A stretch of 64,000 nt of DNA from Mycobacterium intracellulare ATCC 13950 (lineage in GTDB: Bacteria > Actinomycetota > Actinomycetes > Mycobacteriales > Mycobacteriaceae). The stretch spans positions 3,162,001-3,226,000 of the forward strand of contig NC_016946.1 in the NCBI RefSeq assembly GCF_000277125.1, in the 5' to 3' direction. The notes under the pieces were generated by a model that searched no databases, had not been told where the DNA came from, and saw only the letters and a list, made by a program, of their open reading frames with translations. Position numbers and translations under genes: made by a program. Below are positions 9,460-18,510 of the stretch, piece by piece; positions within the stretch are counted from its first letter, which is position 1; the number at the start of each line of letters is the position of its first letter.

Positions 9460-10237
9460 GCTGCCCGACGTGGAAGGGTTTCGGCGGCAACTGGCCGCGA
9501 CCCTGCCGCGGCGGCGAATCCGGCACGTGCAGGTGCACGATCCCGGGATCCTGCGCAACACCACCGGACAAGCGCTGGCGCGCCGGTTGACCGGTCACCG
9601 CTTCGCCGGCCCACGCCGGCACGGCAAGTGGTTGGTGCTCCCCACCGACGGCCCGGCGCTGCTGATCCACAGCGGCATGACCGGCCGGCCCTACTATGCC
9701 CCCGACGGGGCCGCCCACGACCCCTACGAGCGGCTGGTGGTGTCGCTGGACGGGGGCGAGCTGCGCTACGCCGACCTCCGCAAATTGCGCGGGGTGTGGC
9801 TGGCCGACGATGCCGACGACATCGGGCACATCACCGGCCCGCAGGGACCCGACGCGTTGGGTCTCGGCCTGCGCGAGTTCCGCGCGGTGCTGGCCTCGCG
9901 GTCGGCCCGCTCGCGGCAGCTCAAACCCACGCTGATGGACCAGTCGGTGCTCGCCGGCCTCGGCAACCTGCTGGTCGACGAGATCTGTTGGCGGGCCAAA
10001 ACCCGACCGACCGTGGCGGTCGCGGACTTGGGCGACGACGACGTAAAGGCCTTGCACGCCGCGATGACCCGGGTGCTGCGCACCGCGGTGCGCCACGGCC
10101 GGGTGCCCGGCCTGCCGCGCTGGCTCACCAGGGTGCGTGACGAGCCCGACCCGCGCTGCCCCCGCTGTGGGACGCGGCTCGAGCGCGCCCGGGTGGGCGG
10201 AAGGGCGACGCTGTGGTGTCCGCGCTGCCAGCCGTAG
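9452..10237 (+). CDS. Fpg/Nei family DNA glycosylase-AP lyase
   Basis: Base-excision repair enzyme of the formamidopyrimidine/endonuclease VIII family, 261 aa. The N-terminus after Met is PELPDVE: Pro2 is the Schiff-base nucleophile and Glu3 the acid, which fixes the GTG start at 9452, inside the end of the polymerase gene. Other marks are the helix-two-turn-helix region LKPTLMDQSVLAGLGNLLVDE and a C-terminal zinc finger CPRC ... CPRC. It is not the housekeeping mutM by position. It removes oxidised bases and leaves a gap that the neighbouring polymerase and ligase could fill and seal. Confidence 0.93.
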   Translation: MPELPDVEGFRRQLAATLPRRRIRHVQVHDPGILRNTTGQALARRLTGHRFAGPRRHGKWLVLPTDGPALLIHSGMTGRPYYAPDGAAHDPYERLVVSLDGGELRYADLRKLRGVWLADDADDIGHITGPQGPDALGLGLREFRAVLASRSARSRQLKPTLMDQSVLAGLGNLLVDEICWRAKTRPTVAVADLGDDDVKALHAAMTRVLRTAVRHGRVPGLPRWLTRVRDEPDPRCPRCGTRLERARVGGRATLWCPRCQP

Positions 10238-10272
10238 CCAAACGATCTGGCTCGGAAATCACGCGGGTTGTA

Positions 10273-10698
10273 ATGTCACCGGCTATGAGCTGCAAAGGCC
10301 ACAGGTTCCTGCCGGTCGCCGCGGTGACGGTGATCGCCGCCGGGGCCCAGTTGTATCCGGCGACGGCGAGCGCGGACCTTCACAACATCACCTATCGGGC
10401 CAGGATCGACGGCGTCACGACCGGCAGTCAGGCCACGTTCGTCATCAACGGCGGCCAGACGAACACGGCCGGGCTGAGCTCGATGCCCGGCAACGCATTC
10501 GAGGCCGACACCGTGTTGCCCGATCCGCAGCAGGCCGGCATGCGCATCGTGCTGCACTTCCCGTACTCGGCGAACGTGCACTGCGAGATCGACGTGGACG
10601 ACAACGTTTTCGTCCAGGCCGACCAAATGGTCCGGCCGGTGGCCGGGAACGCCGATCCCAACAACGGCGCGCTGCAGTGCGGGGCGCCCCTGCCATGA
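10273..10698 (+). CDS. Small exported protein of unknown function
   Basis: A 141-aa protein with a clear Sec signal peptide: short basic start, hydrophobic core LPVAAVTVIAAGAQLY, and a signal-peptidase site after ATASA, leaving DLHNITYRARIDG. The mature part of about 110 residues is acidic and beta-rich by look, with two Cys (HCEIDV and LQCGAPLP) that could form a disulphide. Start is ATG 10273, or ATG 10285. I do not recognise a named family; similar short secreted proteins are common in mycobacteria. It ends 12 nt from the convergent coaE gene. Confidence 0.75.
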   Translation: MSPAMSCKGHRFLPVAAVTVIAAGAQLYPATASADLHNITYRARIDGVTTGSQATFVINGGQTNTAGLSSMPGNAFEADTVLPDPQQAGMRIVLHFPYSANVHCEIDVDDNVFVQADQMVRPVAGNADPNNGALQCGAPLP

Positions 10699-10710
10699 GT
10701 GCCGTAGTGG

Positions 10711-11925
10711 CTAGGGACGCCAGCCCGTCGCGTCGGCCCACTCCCAGGCCCGCCGGTAGGCGTCGAGAAACCACGGCTCCTTGACGGCAACATAGGCCGC
10801 AATGTCTCCCCCGCCGTCGGTTTCGGCGGTGCGCTTGACGCTCAGGTACTCCGCCCGCGCATCGGGATCGGCGGTCAGCCAGTCGGGGAACAGCAGGGCG
10901 AACTGCTGATTGGGCCACCCCTCCACCCGGATGTGCACATTGGTGGGCCGGCCGGGATCCGCAGAGGCGTGAATCCGCTTGGACCACAACGCCGGATCGT
11001 CATCGCGGTCGTAGCGGTCGACGGTGCTGCGCGCGTCGCTCTTGGCGACATCGCCGACGATGCGCTCGATGCGCGGGTACCCGGCGGACAACAAGGGTTC
11101 GGCGAGTTCGTCGGCGACGGCCAGGGATTCGACGGTGATCTGGATGTCGATGAGGTCCTTGGCGGGGAAATCCGGCACGGCCGTCGACCCGATGTGGTCG
11201 ACGCGCAACGCCCGCTGCCCGCAGGTCGTCCTCAGGCGGTTGACGATTCGCTGCGCCTGGTCCGGCCAGGTCGGGTCGGGCGGCGCCAATTGGACCGGCG
11301 CCCGGGCGATCTGACGCGTGCTCAGGTTGTGAGCGAACGGCACGATGCGGTTGTCCCACACCTGTTGGGCGCGTTGCACCAGGTCTTCCGGGCTGCCCGA
11401 GTTGTCCAGCCAGATGTCGGCGACCGCGCGGCGCTGCTCGTCGCTGGCCTGCGCGGCGATCCTGGCGCGGGCGTCGTCTTCGGCCATGCCGCGCTGGTCG
11501 ACCAGTCGCCGCAGCCGCACCTCGACGTCGGCGTACACGATGACCACGAGCGGGAACAGCGGCGCCATCCCGGACTCCACCAGCAGCGGAATGTCCTCGA
11601 CCACAACCGAATCCTCGGGCACCGAGGCGATGATCTCCGCGCGGCGCCGGCCCACCAGCGGGTGGACGATTCCGTTCAGCGTCTGGCGGGCCTGGTCGTC
11701 GCGAAAGGCCTTGGCGGCCAACGCCGGTCGATCCAGCGATCCATCCGGCAGCAGGATGTCGGCACCGAACGCCTCGACCAGCGCCGCCAGCCCTTCGGTG
11801 CCCGGCTGGACCACCTCACGCGCGATGACGTCCCCGTCGACGATGACGGCGCCGCATCGCTCGAACGTGGACGACAGCGCCGACTTGCCGGCGCCGATGC
11901 CACCGGTCAACCCGATACGCAGCAT
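10711..11925 (-). CDS. coaE: Dephospho-CoA kinase with C-terminal GrpB (UPF0157) domain
   Basis: Last step of coenzyme A synthesis: phosphorylates the ribose 3'-OH of dephospho-CoA. Residues 1-200 are CoaE, with P-loop GLTGGIGAGKS at the N-terminus and the DGDVIAREVV motif. Residues about 205-400 form a GrpB/UPF0157 nucleotidyltransferase-like domain (IDIQITV, HIRVEGWPNQ), the fusion known from mycobacterial CoaE (Rv1631), where it is thought to aid folding. Follows rpsA with an 18-nt gap on the same strand. Confidence 0.95.
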   Translation of the reverse strand: MLRIGLTGGIGAGKSALSSTFERCGAVIVDGDVIAREVVQPGTEGLAALVEAFGADILLPDGSLDRPALAAKAFRDDQARQTLNGIVHPLVGRRRAEIIASVPEDSVVVEDIPLLVESGMAPLFPLVVIVYADVEVRLRRLVDQRGMAEDDARARIAAQASDEQRRAVADIWLDNSGSPEDLVQRAQQVWDNRIVPFAHNLSTRQIARAPVQLAPPDPTWPDQAQRIVNRLRTTCGQRALRVDHIGSTAVPDFPAKDLIDIQITVESLAVADELAEPLLSAGYPRIERIVGDVAKSDARSTVDRYDRDDDPALWSKRIHASADPGRPTNVHIRVEGWPNQQFALLFPDWLTADPDARAEYLSVKRTAETDGGGDIAAYVAVKEPWFLDAYRRAWEWADATGWRP

Positions 11926-11943
11926 GGCGTCCTCAGGTCAGGA

Positions 11944-13386
11944 TCACGCGTTGCCGGCGAGTTTCTCCCGCAGCGCGGCCAATTGGGCATCGCTGGCCAG
12001 CGATCCGCCCGCCTTCTCGGCGGGCGCACCGTTGCCCGGCGACTGCTCGCCGGCCGTGTGGCCAGCCGCCTCGGCCGCCGCGAACTTCTCCATCTGCGCG
12101 GTGTGCATCTTGTGCCGGCGCTCGGCCTCGGCGTAGCGGGCCTCCCACTCGGTGCGCTGCTTGTCGAATCCCTCGAGCCATTCGTTGGTCTCGGAGTCGA
12201 AGCCCTCGGGGAAGATGTAGTTGCCCTGCTCGTCGTAGCTGTCAGCCATGCCGTACTTCGCCGGGTCGAACTCGTCGGTGTAGTCCTCGTTGGCCTGCTT
12301 GAGCGACAAGGAGATCCGGCGGCGCTCCAGGTCGATGTCGATGACCTTGACCATCGCGTCGTCGCCGACGGCAACCACCTGGTCGGGGACCTCGACGTGG
12401 CGCTCGGCCAGCTCCGAAATGTGCACGAGGCCCTCGATGCCCTCCTCGACGCGGACGAACGCGCCGAACGGAACCAGCTTGGTGACCTTGCCGGGCACGA
12501 TCTGGCCGATGGCGTGGGTGCGGGCGAAGTGGCGCCACGGGTCTTCCTGGGTTGCCTTGAGCGACAACGAAACCCGCTCGCGGTCCATGTCGACGTCGAG
12601 CACCTCGACGGTGACCTCGTCGCCGACCTGGACCACCTCGGACGGGTGGTCGATGTGCTTCCAGGACAGCTCGGAGACGTGCACCAGACCGTCGACGCCG
12701 CCGAGGTCGACGAACGCACCGAAGTTGACGATGGAGGAGACGACACCCTTGCGGATGGCGCCCTTCTGCAGCTGGTTGAGGAACTCGCTGCGCACCTCGG
12801 ACTGCGTCTGCTCCAGCCACGCCCGGCGCGACAGCACCACGTTGTTGCGGTTCTTGTCCAGCTCGATGATCTTGGCCTCGATCTCCTTGCCGATGTACGG
12901 CTGCAGATCGCGCACCCGGCGCATCTCGACCAGCGAGGCGGGCAGGAAGCCGCGCAACCCGATGTCGAGGATCAGGCCACCCTTGACCACCTCGATGACG
13001 GTGCCCTTGACGGCCTCGTCCTTCTCCTTGAGCGCCTCGATGGTGCCCCAGGCGCGCTCGTACTGCGCGCGCTTCTTGGACAGGATCAGGCGGCCCTCTT
13101 TGTCCTCCTTGGTGAGAACCAGGGCCTCGACCTCGTCGCCCACGGAAACGACCTCGTTGGGGTCGACGTCGTGCTTGATCGAGAGCTCGCGGGCGGGGAT
13201 GACCCCCTCGGTCTTGTAGCCGATGTCGAGGAGCACCTCGTCCCGGTCCACTTTGACGATCGTGCCCTCGACGATGTCGCCATCGTTGAAGTACTTGATC
13301 GTTTTGTCTATTGCGGCGAGAAAGTCCTCGCTGGAGCCAATGTCGTTGACGGCTACTTGGGGCGAGGTGACGGCGGGACTCGGCAT
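11944..13386 (-). CDS. rpsA: 30S ribosomal protein S1
   Basis: mRNA-binding ribosomal protein, 480 aa, with four S1 RNA-binding repeats (about residues 35-105, 120-190, 205-275 and 290-360; typical IVNFGAFVDLGGVDGLVHVSELSW) followed by an acidic, Glu/Ala-rich tail of about 110 residues, as in mycobacterial RpsA. The ATG start is followed by MPSPAVTSPQVAVNDIG. In M. tuberculosis rpsA directly follows polA; here a TetR gene and an oxygenase gene lie between them. Confidence 0.97.
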   Translation of the reverse strand: MPSPAVTSPQVAVNDIGSSEDFLAAIDKTIKYFNDGDIVEGTIVKVDRDEVLLDIGYKTEGVIPARELSIKHDVDPNEVVSVGDEVEALVLTKEDKEGRLILSKKRAQYERAWGTIEALKEKDEAVKGTVIEVVKGGLILDIGLRGFLPASLVEMRRVRDLQPYIGKEIEAKIIELDKNRNNVVLSRRAWLEQTQSEVRSEFLNQLQKGAIRKGVVSSIVNFGAFVDLGGVDGLVHVSELSWKHIDHPSEVVQVGDEVTVEVLDVDMDRERVSLSLKATQEDPWRHFARTHAIGQIVPGKVTKLVPFGAFVRVEEGIEGLVHISELAERHVEVPDQVVAVGDDAMVKVIDIDLERRRISLSLKQANEDYTDEFDPAKYGMADSYDEQGNYIFPEGFDSETNEWLEGFDKQRTEWEARYAEAERRHKMHTAQMEKFAAAEAAGHTAGEQSPGNGAPAEKAGGSLASDAQLAALREKLAGNA

Positions 13387-13489
13387 ATTGTTGGGGTGCT
13401 CCGGACAGGTTTGGTCGTAGGGACAATTGGGATTTACCCATCGAGGCTACTCGACTGTGCACACGCTGGCCAAACCCAGTCCCGGCGGC

Positions 13490-15025
13490 TCACCCGGTTC
13501 GATGGGCCACCCGGTTGGTGAAGGCGCCGTGGTAGCTCATCGGCACGTGGAACGGCAGCCACGCCTCGGCGATCGGGCCGTCGGCCACGTGGGCCGCGTC
13601 GACCACCATTAACCTGCTGCGATGCTGCGATTCGTGGTATCCGACGGTGAGTAGCCAGCCGTCGTCCTCGGCCGTTCCGCCGGGTCGCGGCACAAACGTC
13701 GGCTCCACCAGCACGTCCCCGGGCGGGCAATAGGTCTGGACCGCGCCGGTGCGGTGATCGATGCGGGCGATTCCCTGGCCTGCAAACCTGGCCGGGTCCT
13801 GGACGGTCACGTAGGAGACGTCGTGCCGGGTCGTGGAACGCCGCTGGTCGATCTGGGGGAACTCGCACCCGAAATCGGCTAACGGCTCGCGGGACACGCG
13901 CCCCGACGGGGCGATCCGGAACCGCGTCAGCACCACGGCGTCGTCGATGGCCCCGTAGTCGTCGAGCTGGGCGATGTCGGAGCGGATGTGGGCGGTGTAT
14001 TTCTTCATGCCCGCGTAGGTCTGCGGCACGAACCGTGGCAGCTCGACGACGACGTCGTCGCCGTCGTCATATGCGTTGGTGAAATGCCAGTGATAGAACG
14101 GATCGGTCTCGGCCACCCGCACCCGGCCCCCGTCGCGCGGCGCGAGAACGAAGTACGACGGCGCATCCCGCTTGAAAAATATGGAGTCCCAATAGGATTG
14201 GTGGCCGACGAGCGCCCACGGGTTGATCCGCAGCGGCGACACCACGAAGATCGCGTAGCGCCGGGTCAACGCCATGTCGTGCACCACGCCCATCCCCGGC
14301 AGCGGCACCGCCCGCAGGTAGCGGGTCACACCGTTGGCGCCGGTCTCGTAGAGCCGCAGGCGCATCCGCGGCACCGCCTCGCCCGCCAGCTCCCGCAGCC
14401 GGCGCCACCGCTCGCGACCGCGGGCCCCGCGCAGCGCGTGGCGCAGGTCGATCCGCGGGAAGTACGGGTCGAACCCGAAGTTGATCTTGGTGTTGGTGGC
14501 CGGGTCGTAGGTGTAGTGCGCTGAATAGGCCCGGACCGCACCCTTGAGCGCCCCGCCGAGGTTTGACGGCCCAATGGTGTCCAGGGTGTCGAGATCGAGT
14601 TCGTGCGGCGGTCCGCCCTCCCAGAGCGCCAGCAGCTGATTGCGGTTGACCATGACGCTGGTGTTGGCGGTGTTGGCCGGAAGCCGCAGCGCGTTCGCCA
14701 GCGTGCCGCCGTCGCGCTGGTAGGCGAAGCCGCGGTCCACCAGGCGTCCGGCCGCCGTCGACTTCAGGTAGTGCTTGGTGCGGACGAAGCGGTTGCGGAA
14801 ACGCACCCCCGACCCGTCGAGCACGAACGCGCTGACCATCCCGTCGGCATCAAAAATGCTCTCCACCTGAGTCGATCCGAGCGTCCAGCGGCCCGACCCG
14901 TTCCGGTACAGGGTGCCGAGGAGCCCGTCGGGGATCGTTCCGGTGATTTCGGTGACGTCGACGTCGGTTTCGCCGACGATGTTTTCCCAGTAGCGCGACG
15001 GAGCTTGAACGTCTGCCAGAACCAT
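13490..15025 (-). CDS. Carotenoid cleavage oxygenase family protein
   Basis: Iron(II) dioxygenase of the carotenoid cleavage/RPE65 family, 511 aa, the normal length. The four iron-binding His are all visible in family context: AHYTYDP, VVHDMALT, HWHFTNAYDD and, near the C-terminus, SYHGAFTN. The N-terminal LLGTLYRNGSGRW and FDADGMVSAF motifs also fit. Substrate may be a carotenoid, apocarotenoid or lignin stilbene; nothing local settles it. It lies 17 nt after a TetR gene with a palindrome between. The gene pair separates polA from rpsA, which touch in M. tuberculosis, so it is an insertion here or a loss there. Confidence 0.93.
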   Translation of the reverse strand: MVLADVQAPSRYWENIVGETDVDVTEITGTIPDGLLGTLYRNGSGRWTLGSTQVESIFDADGMVSAFVLDGSGVRFRNRFVRTKHYLKSTAAGRLVDRGFAYQRDGGTLANALRLPANTANTSVMVNRNQLLALWEGGPPHELDLDTLDTIGPSNLGGALKGAVRAYSAHYTYDPATNTKINFGFDPYFPRIDLRHALRGARGRERWRRLRELAGEAVPRMRLRLYETGANGVTRYLRAVPLPGMGVVHDMALTRRYAIFVVSPLRINPWALVGHQSYWDSIFFKRDAPSYFVLAPRDGGRVRVAETDPFYHWHFTNAYDDGDDVVVELPRFVPQTYAGMKKYTAHIRSDIAQLDDYGAIDDAVVLTRFRIAPSGRVSREPLADFGCEFPQIDQRRSTTRHDVSYVTVQDPARFAGQGIARIDHRTGAVQTYCPPGDVLVEPTFVPRPGGTAEDDGWLLTVGYHESQHRSRLMVVDAAHVADGPIAEAWLPFHVPMSYHGAFTNRVAHRTG

Positions 15026-15028
15026 AAA

Positions 15029-15047
15029 AGACAGTGTGTCTATTATC
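15029..15047 (-). promoter_or_regulatory. Palindrome and -10 element before the carotenoid oxygenase gene
   Basis: A perfect inverted repeat AGACA-GTG-TGTCT (15029-15041) lies 4 nt before the oxygenase ATG. Just upstream on the minus strand is GATAAT (15042-15047), a good -10 hexamer that overlaps the TetR stop region. The layout suggests a separate oxygenase promoter with the palindrome placed where a bound repressor, plausibly the adjacent TetR, would block it. Sites are seen; regulation is inferred. Confidence 0.45.
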
Positions 15048-15672
15048 GCTGGGCGTTGTCAATGGTCTTGATGTCGTCGGCGTTGAACGGCAGGGCCGCC
15101 CCGCCGTCCCAGCACAGCGCGGTGAGGTGTTCGACGAGCGCCTCCCGCGGCATGGTTCCCGTCCGGCACCACCACTCCGCGGCCGCCACCGCCGACCCGA
15201 CGATGGCCCGCGACCAGGGCGCCGCCGCCATGCGCGCGGCCTCGGAGCCCGACGACGACGCCAGCATCCATTCGACCGCGCCGGCCAGCTGCTCGAAGAC
15301 ACTGGTCGACGGGTCACCGGTGAGGGCCCGGTAGAGATTCGGCTCGGCTTCCATCCACGCGCTGATCACGTCGAAGAACAACGCCATCCGCTCCCTGAGG
15401 TCGGTGGAACCGGCTGCCCGAGTGGTGATTTCGGCGAGCAGCCGCTGCGAGGTGCGTTTGCTCAGCTCGGCCAGCAGCGCGTCACGGCCGGGGTACATGG
15501 CATAGACCGCCGAGCGGACGAAGCCGGCCTCGCCCGCGATGTCGACCAGTCCGGCGGACGGCCCCTTGGCGCGGATCACCCGCTCGGCGGCGTCGAGAAG
15601 CTCCGAGCGCCGCGCGCCGGGATCCACCCGCGAGCCCGCCGGGCGACCACGACTGCGCTTTGCCGGGGGCAT
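15043..15672 (-). CDS. TetR family transcription regulator
   Basis: DNA-binding repressor of 209 aa. The basic N-terminus (KRSRGRPAGSRVDPGARRSELLDAAERVI) leads into a TetR helix-turn-helix, GLVDIAGEAGFVRSAVYAMYPGRDALL (about 43-70); the rest is a helical ligand pocket without a recognised subfamily. It begins 13 nt after polA ends and is followed by the carotenoid oxygenase gene, its likely target. The palindrome between the two genes is the candidate operator. Confidence 0.9.
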   Translation of the reverse strand: MPPAKRSRGRPAGSRVDPGARRSELLDAAERVIRAKGPSAGLVDIAGEAGFVRSAVYAMYPGRDALLAELSKRTSQRLLAEITTRAAGSTDLRERMALFFDVISAWMEAEPNLYRALTGDPSTSVFEQLAGAVEWMLASSSGSEAARMAAAPWSRAIVGSAVAAAEWWCRTGTMPREALVEHLTALCWDGGAALPFNADDIKTIDNAQR

Positions 15673-15685
15673 CGACGGTGGCCTG

Positions 15686-18421
15686 TCAGTGCGCCGCAGC
15701 GTCCCAGCTGCGGCCGTAGCCCACCGAAACCTCGAGCGGGACGTCCAACGGGTAGGCGCCGCCCATCTTGTCGCGGGCCAACGCTTCGAGCTGCTCGCGC
15801 TCCCCCGCCGCGACCTCGAACAGCAGCTCGTCGTGCACCTGCAGCAGGATCCGGGAGGACAGCCCGGCGTCCTTGATCGCCTTGTCGGTTTCGATCATCG
15901 CCACCTTGATGATGTCGGCGGCGCTGCCCTGAATGGGCGCGTTGAGCGCCGCCCGCTCGGCGGCCTCGCGCACCTGGCGGTTACTGCTGTCGAGTTCGGG
16001 CAGATAGCGGCGGCGGCCGAACACCGTCGACGTGTAGCCGTCCTTGCGGGCCTGTTCCACCACGGCCATCAGGTAGTCGCGGACTCCGCCGAACCGGGCG
16101 AAGTACTGCTCCATCTGGTCTTTGGCCTCTTCGGTGGAGATCTTGAGCTGGGCGGACAGCCCGTAGGCGCTCAATCCATAGGCCAGCCCGTAGGACATGG
16201 CCTTGACCCGGCGGCGCAGTTCGGCGGTGACCTCCTCGATCGGCACGCCGAAGGCGCGGGAGGCGACGAACGAGTGCAGGTCCTCCCCGGTGTTGAACGC
16301 CTCGATGAGCCCCTCGTCCTTGGACAGGTGGGCCATGATCCGCATCTCGATCTGGCTGTAGTCGGCGGTCATCAGCTCGCTGTAGCCGTCGCCGACCACG
16401 AACGCGTCGCGGATCCGCCGGCCGGCCTCGGTGCGGATCGGAATGTTCTGCAGGTTCGGCTCGGTCGAGGACAACCTGCCGGTGGCCGCGATGGTCTGGT
16501 TGAACGTGGTGTGGATGCGCCCGTCGGAGGCCACCGAATTCAGCAGCCCGTCGACGGTGACCTTGAGCCTGGTGGCGTCGCGGTGGGCCAGCAGATGTTG
16601 CAGGAACGGGTGACCGGTCTTGTCGAACAGCGACTGCAGCGCGTCCGCGTCGGTGGTGTATCCGGTCTTGGTGCGCTTGGTCTTCGGCATCTCCAGCTCG
16701 TCGAAGAGCACCGCCTGCAACTGTTTCGGCGAGCCCAGGTTGATCTGCTTGCCGATCACCGCGTACGCCGCTTCGGCCGCGTCGCGGATCAGGTGGGCGA
16801 AGTCGCTCTGCAGCTCGGTCAGCAACTCCAAATCGACGGCGATGCCGGCGTTTTCCATCCCCGCCAGCACCCGCTGCACCGGAAGCTCCATGCCGCTGAG
16901 CAACGAGGTCGAGTTGATGCGGGCCAGCTCCTCGTCGAGCGCGTCGGCCAGATCCAGCACCGCCACGGCACGCAACAGCAGCGTCTGCACCGCCTGGTCA
17001 TCGGTGCCGTCGGTGTCGTCGAGCAGCGAAAGCTGTTGCTGCTCAGGGTTTTCGGCCCGCAACTCGCGGCGCAGGTAGCGCAGCGACAGGTCGTCGAGGG
17101 AGAAGCTGCGCTGCCCGGGGCGCACCAGGTAGGCCGCCAGCGCGGTGTCGGAGGTGACGCCGGCCAGCGTCCAGCCCCGCCCGGCCAGGTCGTGCATGGC
17201 CAGCTTGGCTTCGTGTAGCGCCTTGGGCGGCCCGGGGTCGGCCAACCAGGACGCCAGCGCCGCCTCGTCTTCGGGATCCAGCGTCGCGGTGTCGATGTAG
17301 CGGCCCTCGCCGTCGGCGGAGACGATGGCCAGCGCGGTGGCGTCGGCGTCGTAGGCCAGGTGGGTGCCGACGACGGCCAGCCCGAAGCGCTTCCCCGAGC
17401 TGTGCTCGGCCAGCCACACCGCCAGCTCGCCGGCTTCCAGCGCGCCGCCGCGCACGTCGAAGCCCTCGTCGACCTCGGGCTCCACCGCGGCCAGGGTTTC
17501 GAACAGCCGGTCGCGCAGCACCCGGAACTCCAGGTCGTCGAAGAGCCGGTGGATCTGGTCGCGGTCCCACGGTTGCAGCCGCAGCGTGTCGGGAGTCTGG
17601 GCCAGCGGCACGTCTTTGACCAGATCGGTGAGCTCGCGGTTGCGGATCACGCTGGCCAGATGTTCGCGCAGCGCGTCGCCCACCTTGCCGCGCACCGAAT
17701 CGACGTTGTCGACCAGCGCCTGCAGCGACCCGTACTCGCCGATCCACTTGGAGGCGGTCTTCTCCCCCACACCGGGGATGCCGGGCAGGTTGTCGCTGGG
17801 GTCGCCGCGCAGCGCGGCGAAGTCGGGGTACTGCGTGGGCGTCAGTCCGTACTTCTCGACGACCGCGTCCGGGGTGAAGCGGGTCAATTCGCTCACCCCC
17901 TTGCGGGGGTAGAGGACCGTCACGTTCTCGCTGACCAATTGCAACGAATCGCGGTCGCCGGTGACCACCAGCACGCGGTAGCCCTCGTTTTCGGCCTGGG
18001 TGGCCAGGGTGGCGATCAGGTCGTCGGCCTCGAAGCCCGGCTCGGCGAGCACCGTGATGCCCAGGGCGGCCAGGACCTCCTTGGTGATGTCGATCTGGCC
18101 GTGGAACTCGTCGGGCGTCGCCGACCGATTGGCCTTGTACTCCGGATAGCGCTCGGAGCGGAAGGTCTGCCGCGACACGTCGAAGGCCGCGGCGATGTGG
18201 GTGGGGGCTTCGTCGCGCAGGAGGTTGATCAGCATGGCGGTGAAGCCGTAGACCGCGTTGGTGGTCAGCCCCCCGCGGGTCTTGAAGTTCTCGGCGGGCA
18301 GCGCATAGAACGCCCGGAACGCCAGGGAGTTGCCGTCCAGCAGCATGAGCGTCGGCCTGGTCTGTTCCTCGCTGGCCTTCGTAGCGGTTTTCGTGGCGGG
18401 CACGGCTTTCACTTTAGGCAC
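15686..18421 (-). CDS. polA: DNA polymerase I
   Basis: Repair and Okazaki-fragment polymerase, 911 aa. N-terminal 5'-3' exonuclease/FEN domain (about 25-310; LLLDGNSLAFRAFYALP, GDRDSLQLV), a degenerate 3'-5' exonuclease region (about 320-520) lacking the proofreading acidic set as in other mycobacteria, and a family A polymerase core with motif A TADYSQIEMRI, motif B RRVKAMSYGLAYG and motif C VHDELLFE. GTG at 18421 is taken as start (VPKVKAVPATKTATK). Divergent from the Rv1628c homologue. Confidence 0.97.
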   Translation of the reverse strand: MPKVKAVPATKTATKASEEQTRPTLMLLDGNSLAFRAFYALPAENFKTRGGLTTNAVYGFTAMLINLLRDEAPTHIAAAFDVSRQTFRSERYPEYKANRSATPDEFHGQIDITKEVLAALGITVLAEPGFEADDLIATLATQAENEGYRVLVVTGDRDSLQLVSENVTVLYPRKGVSELTRFTPDAVVEKYGLTPTQYPDFAALRGDPSDNLPGIPGVGEKTASKWIGEYGSLQALVDNVDSVRGKVGDALREHLASVIRNRELTDLVKDVPLAQTPDTLRLQPWDRDQIHRLFDDLEFRVLRDRLFETLAAVEPEVDEGFDVRGGALEAGELAVWLAEHSSGKRFGLAVVGTHLAYDADATALAIVSADGEGRYIDTATLDPEDEAALASWLADPGPPKALHEAKLAMHDLAGRGWTLAGVTSDTALAAYLVRPGQRSFSLDDLSLRYLRRELRAENPEQQQLSLLDDTDGTDDQAVQTLLLRAVAVLDLADALDEELARINSTSLLSGMELPVQRVLAGMENAGIAVDLELLTELQSDFAHLIRDAAEAAYAVIGKQINLGSPKQLQAVLFDELEMPKTKRTKTGYTTDADALQSLFDKTGHPFLQHLLAHRDATRLKVTVDGLLNSVASDGRIHTTFNQTIAATGRLSSTEPNLQNIPIRTEAGRRIRDAFVVGDGYSELMTADYSQIEMRIMAHLSKDEGLIEAFNTGEDLHSFVASRAFGVPIEEVTAELRRRVKAMSYGLAYGLSAYGLSAQLKISTEEAKDQMEQYFARFGGVRDYLMAVVEQARKDGYTSTVFGRRRYLPELDSSNRQVREAAERAALNAPIQGSAADIIKVAMIETDKAIKDAGLSSRILLQVHDELLFEVAAGEREQLEALARDKMGGAYPLDVPLEVSVGYGRSWDAAAH

Positions 18422-18498
18422 CCGGTGTGACGAGTTGCGCGCCCCGACCGCGCCGTCCGCAGAACTGCAACACGTTTCAGTTTTGTGCGCGGGCTGGG

Positions 18499-18504
18499 TA
18501 CGCT
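18499..18504 (+). promoter_or_regulatory. -10 element of the OB/thiolase pair
   Basis: TACGCT fits the mycobacterial TANNNT -10 and ends exactly 6 nt before the GTG at 18511, with no Shine-Dalgarno sequence, which points to a leaderless transcript. Inference from sequence only. Confidence 0.5.
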
Positions 18505-18510
18505 GGCCCG

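Noticed and set aside
10933..13521. 862-codon plus-strand frame across coaE and rpsA
   Set aside because: Low-complexity antisense frame spanning two clear minus-strand genes.
18422..18510. Longer frame for the DUF35 protein starting at 18427
   Set aside because: Residues before the GTG at 18511 do not fit the family, and the -10 lies just before that GTG.
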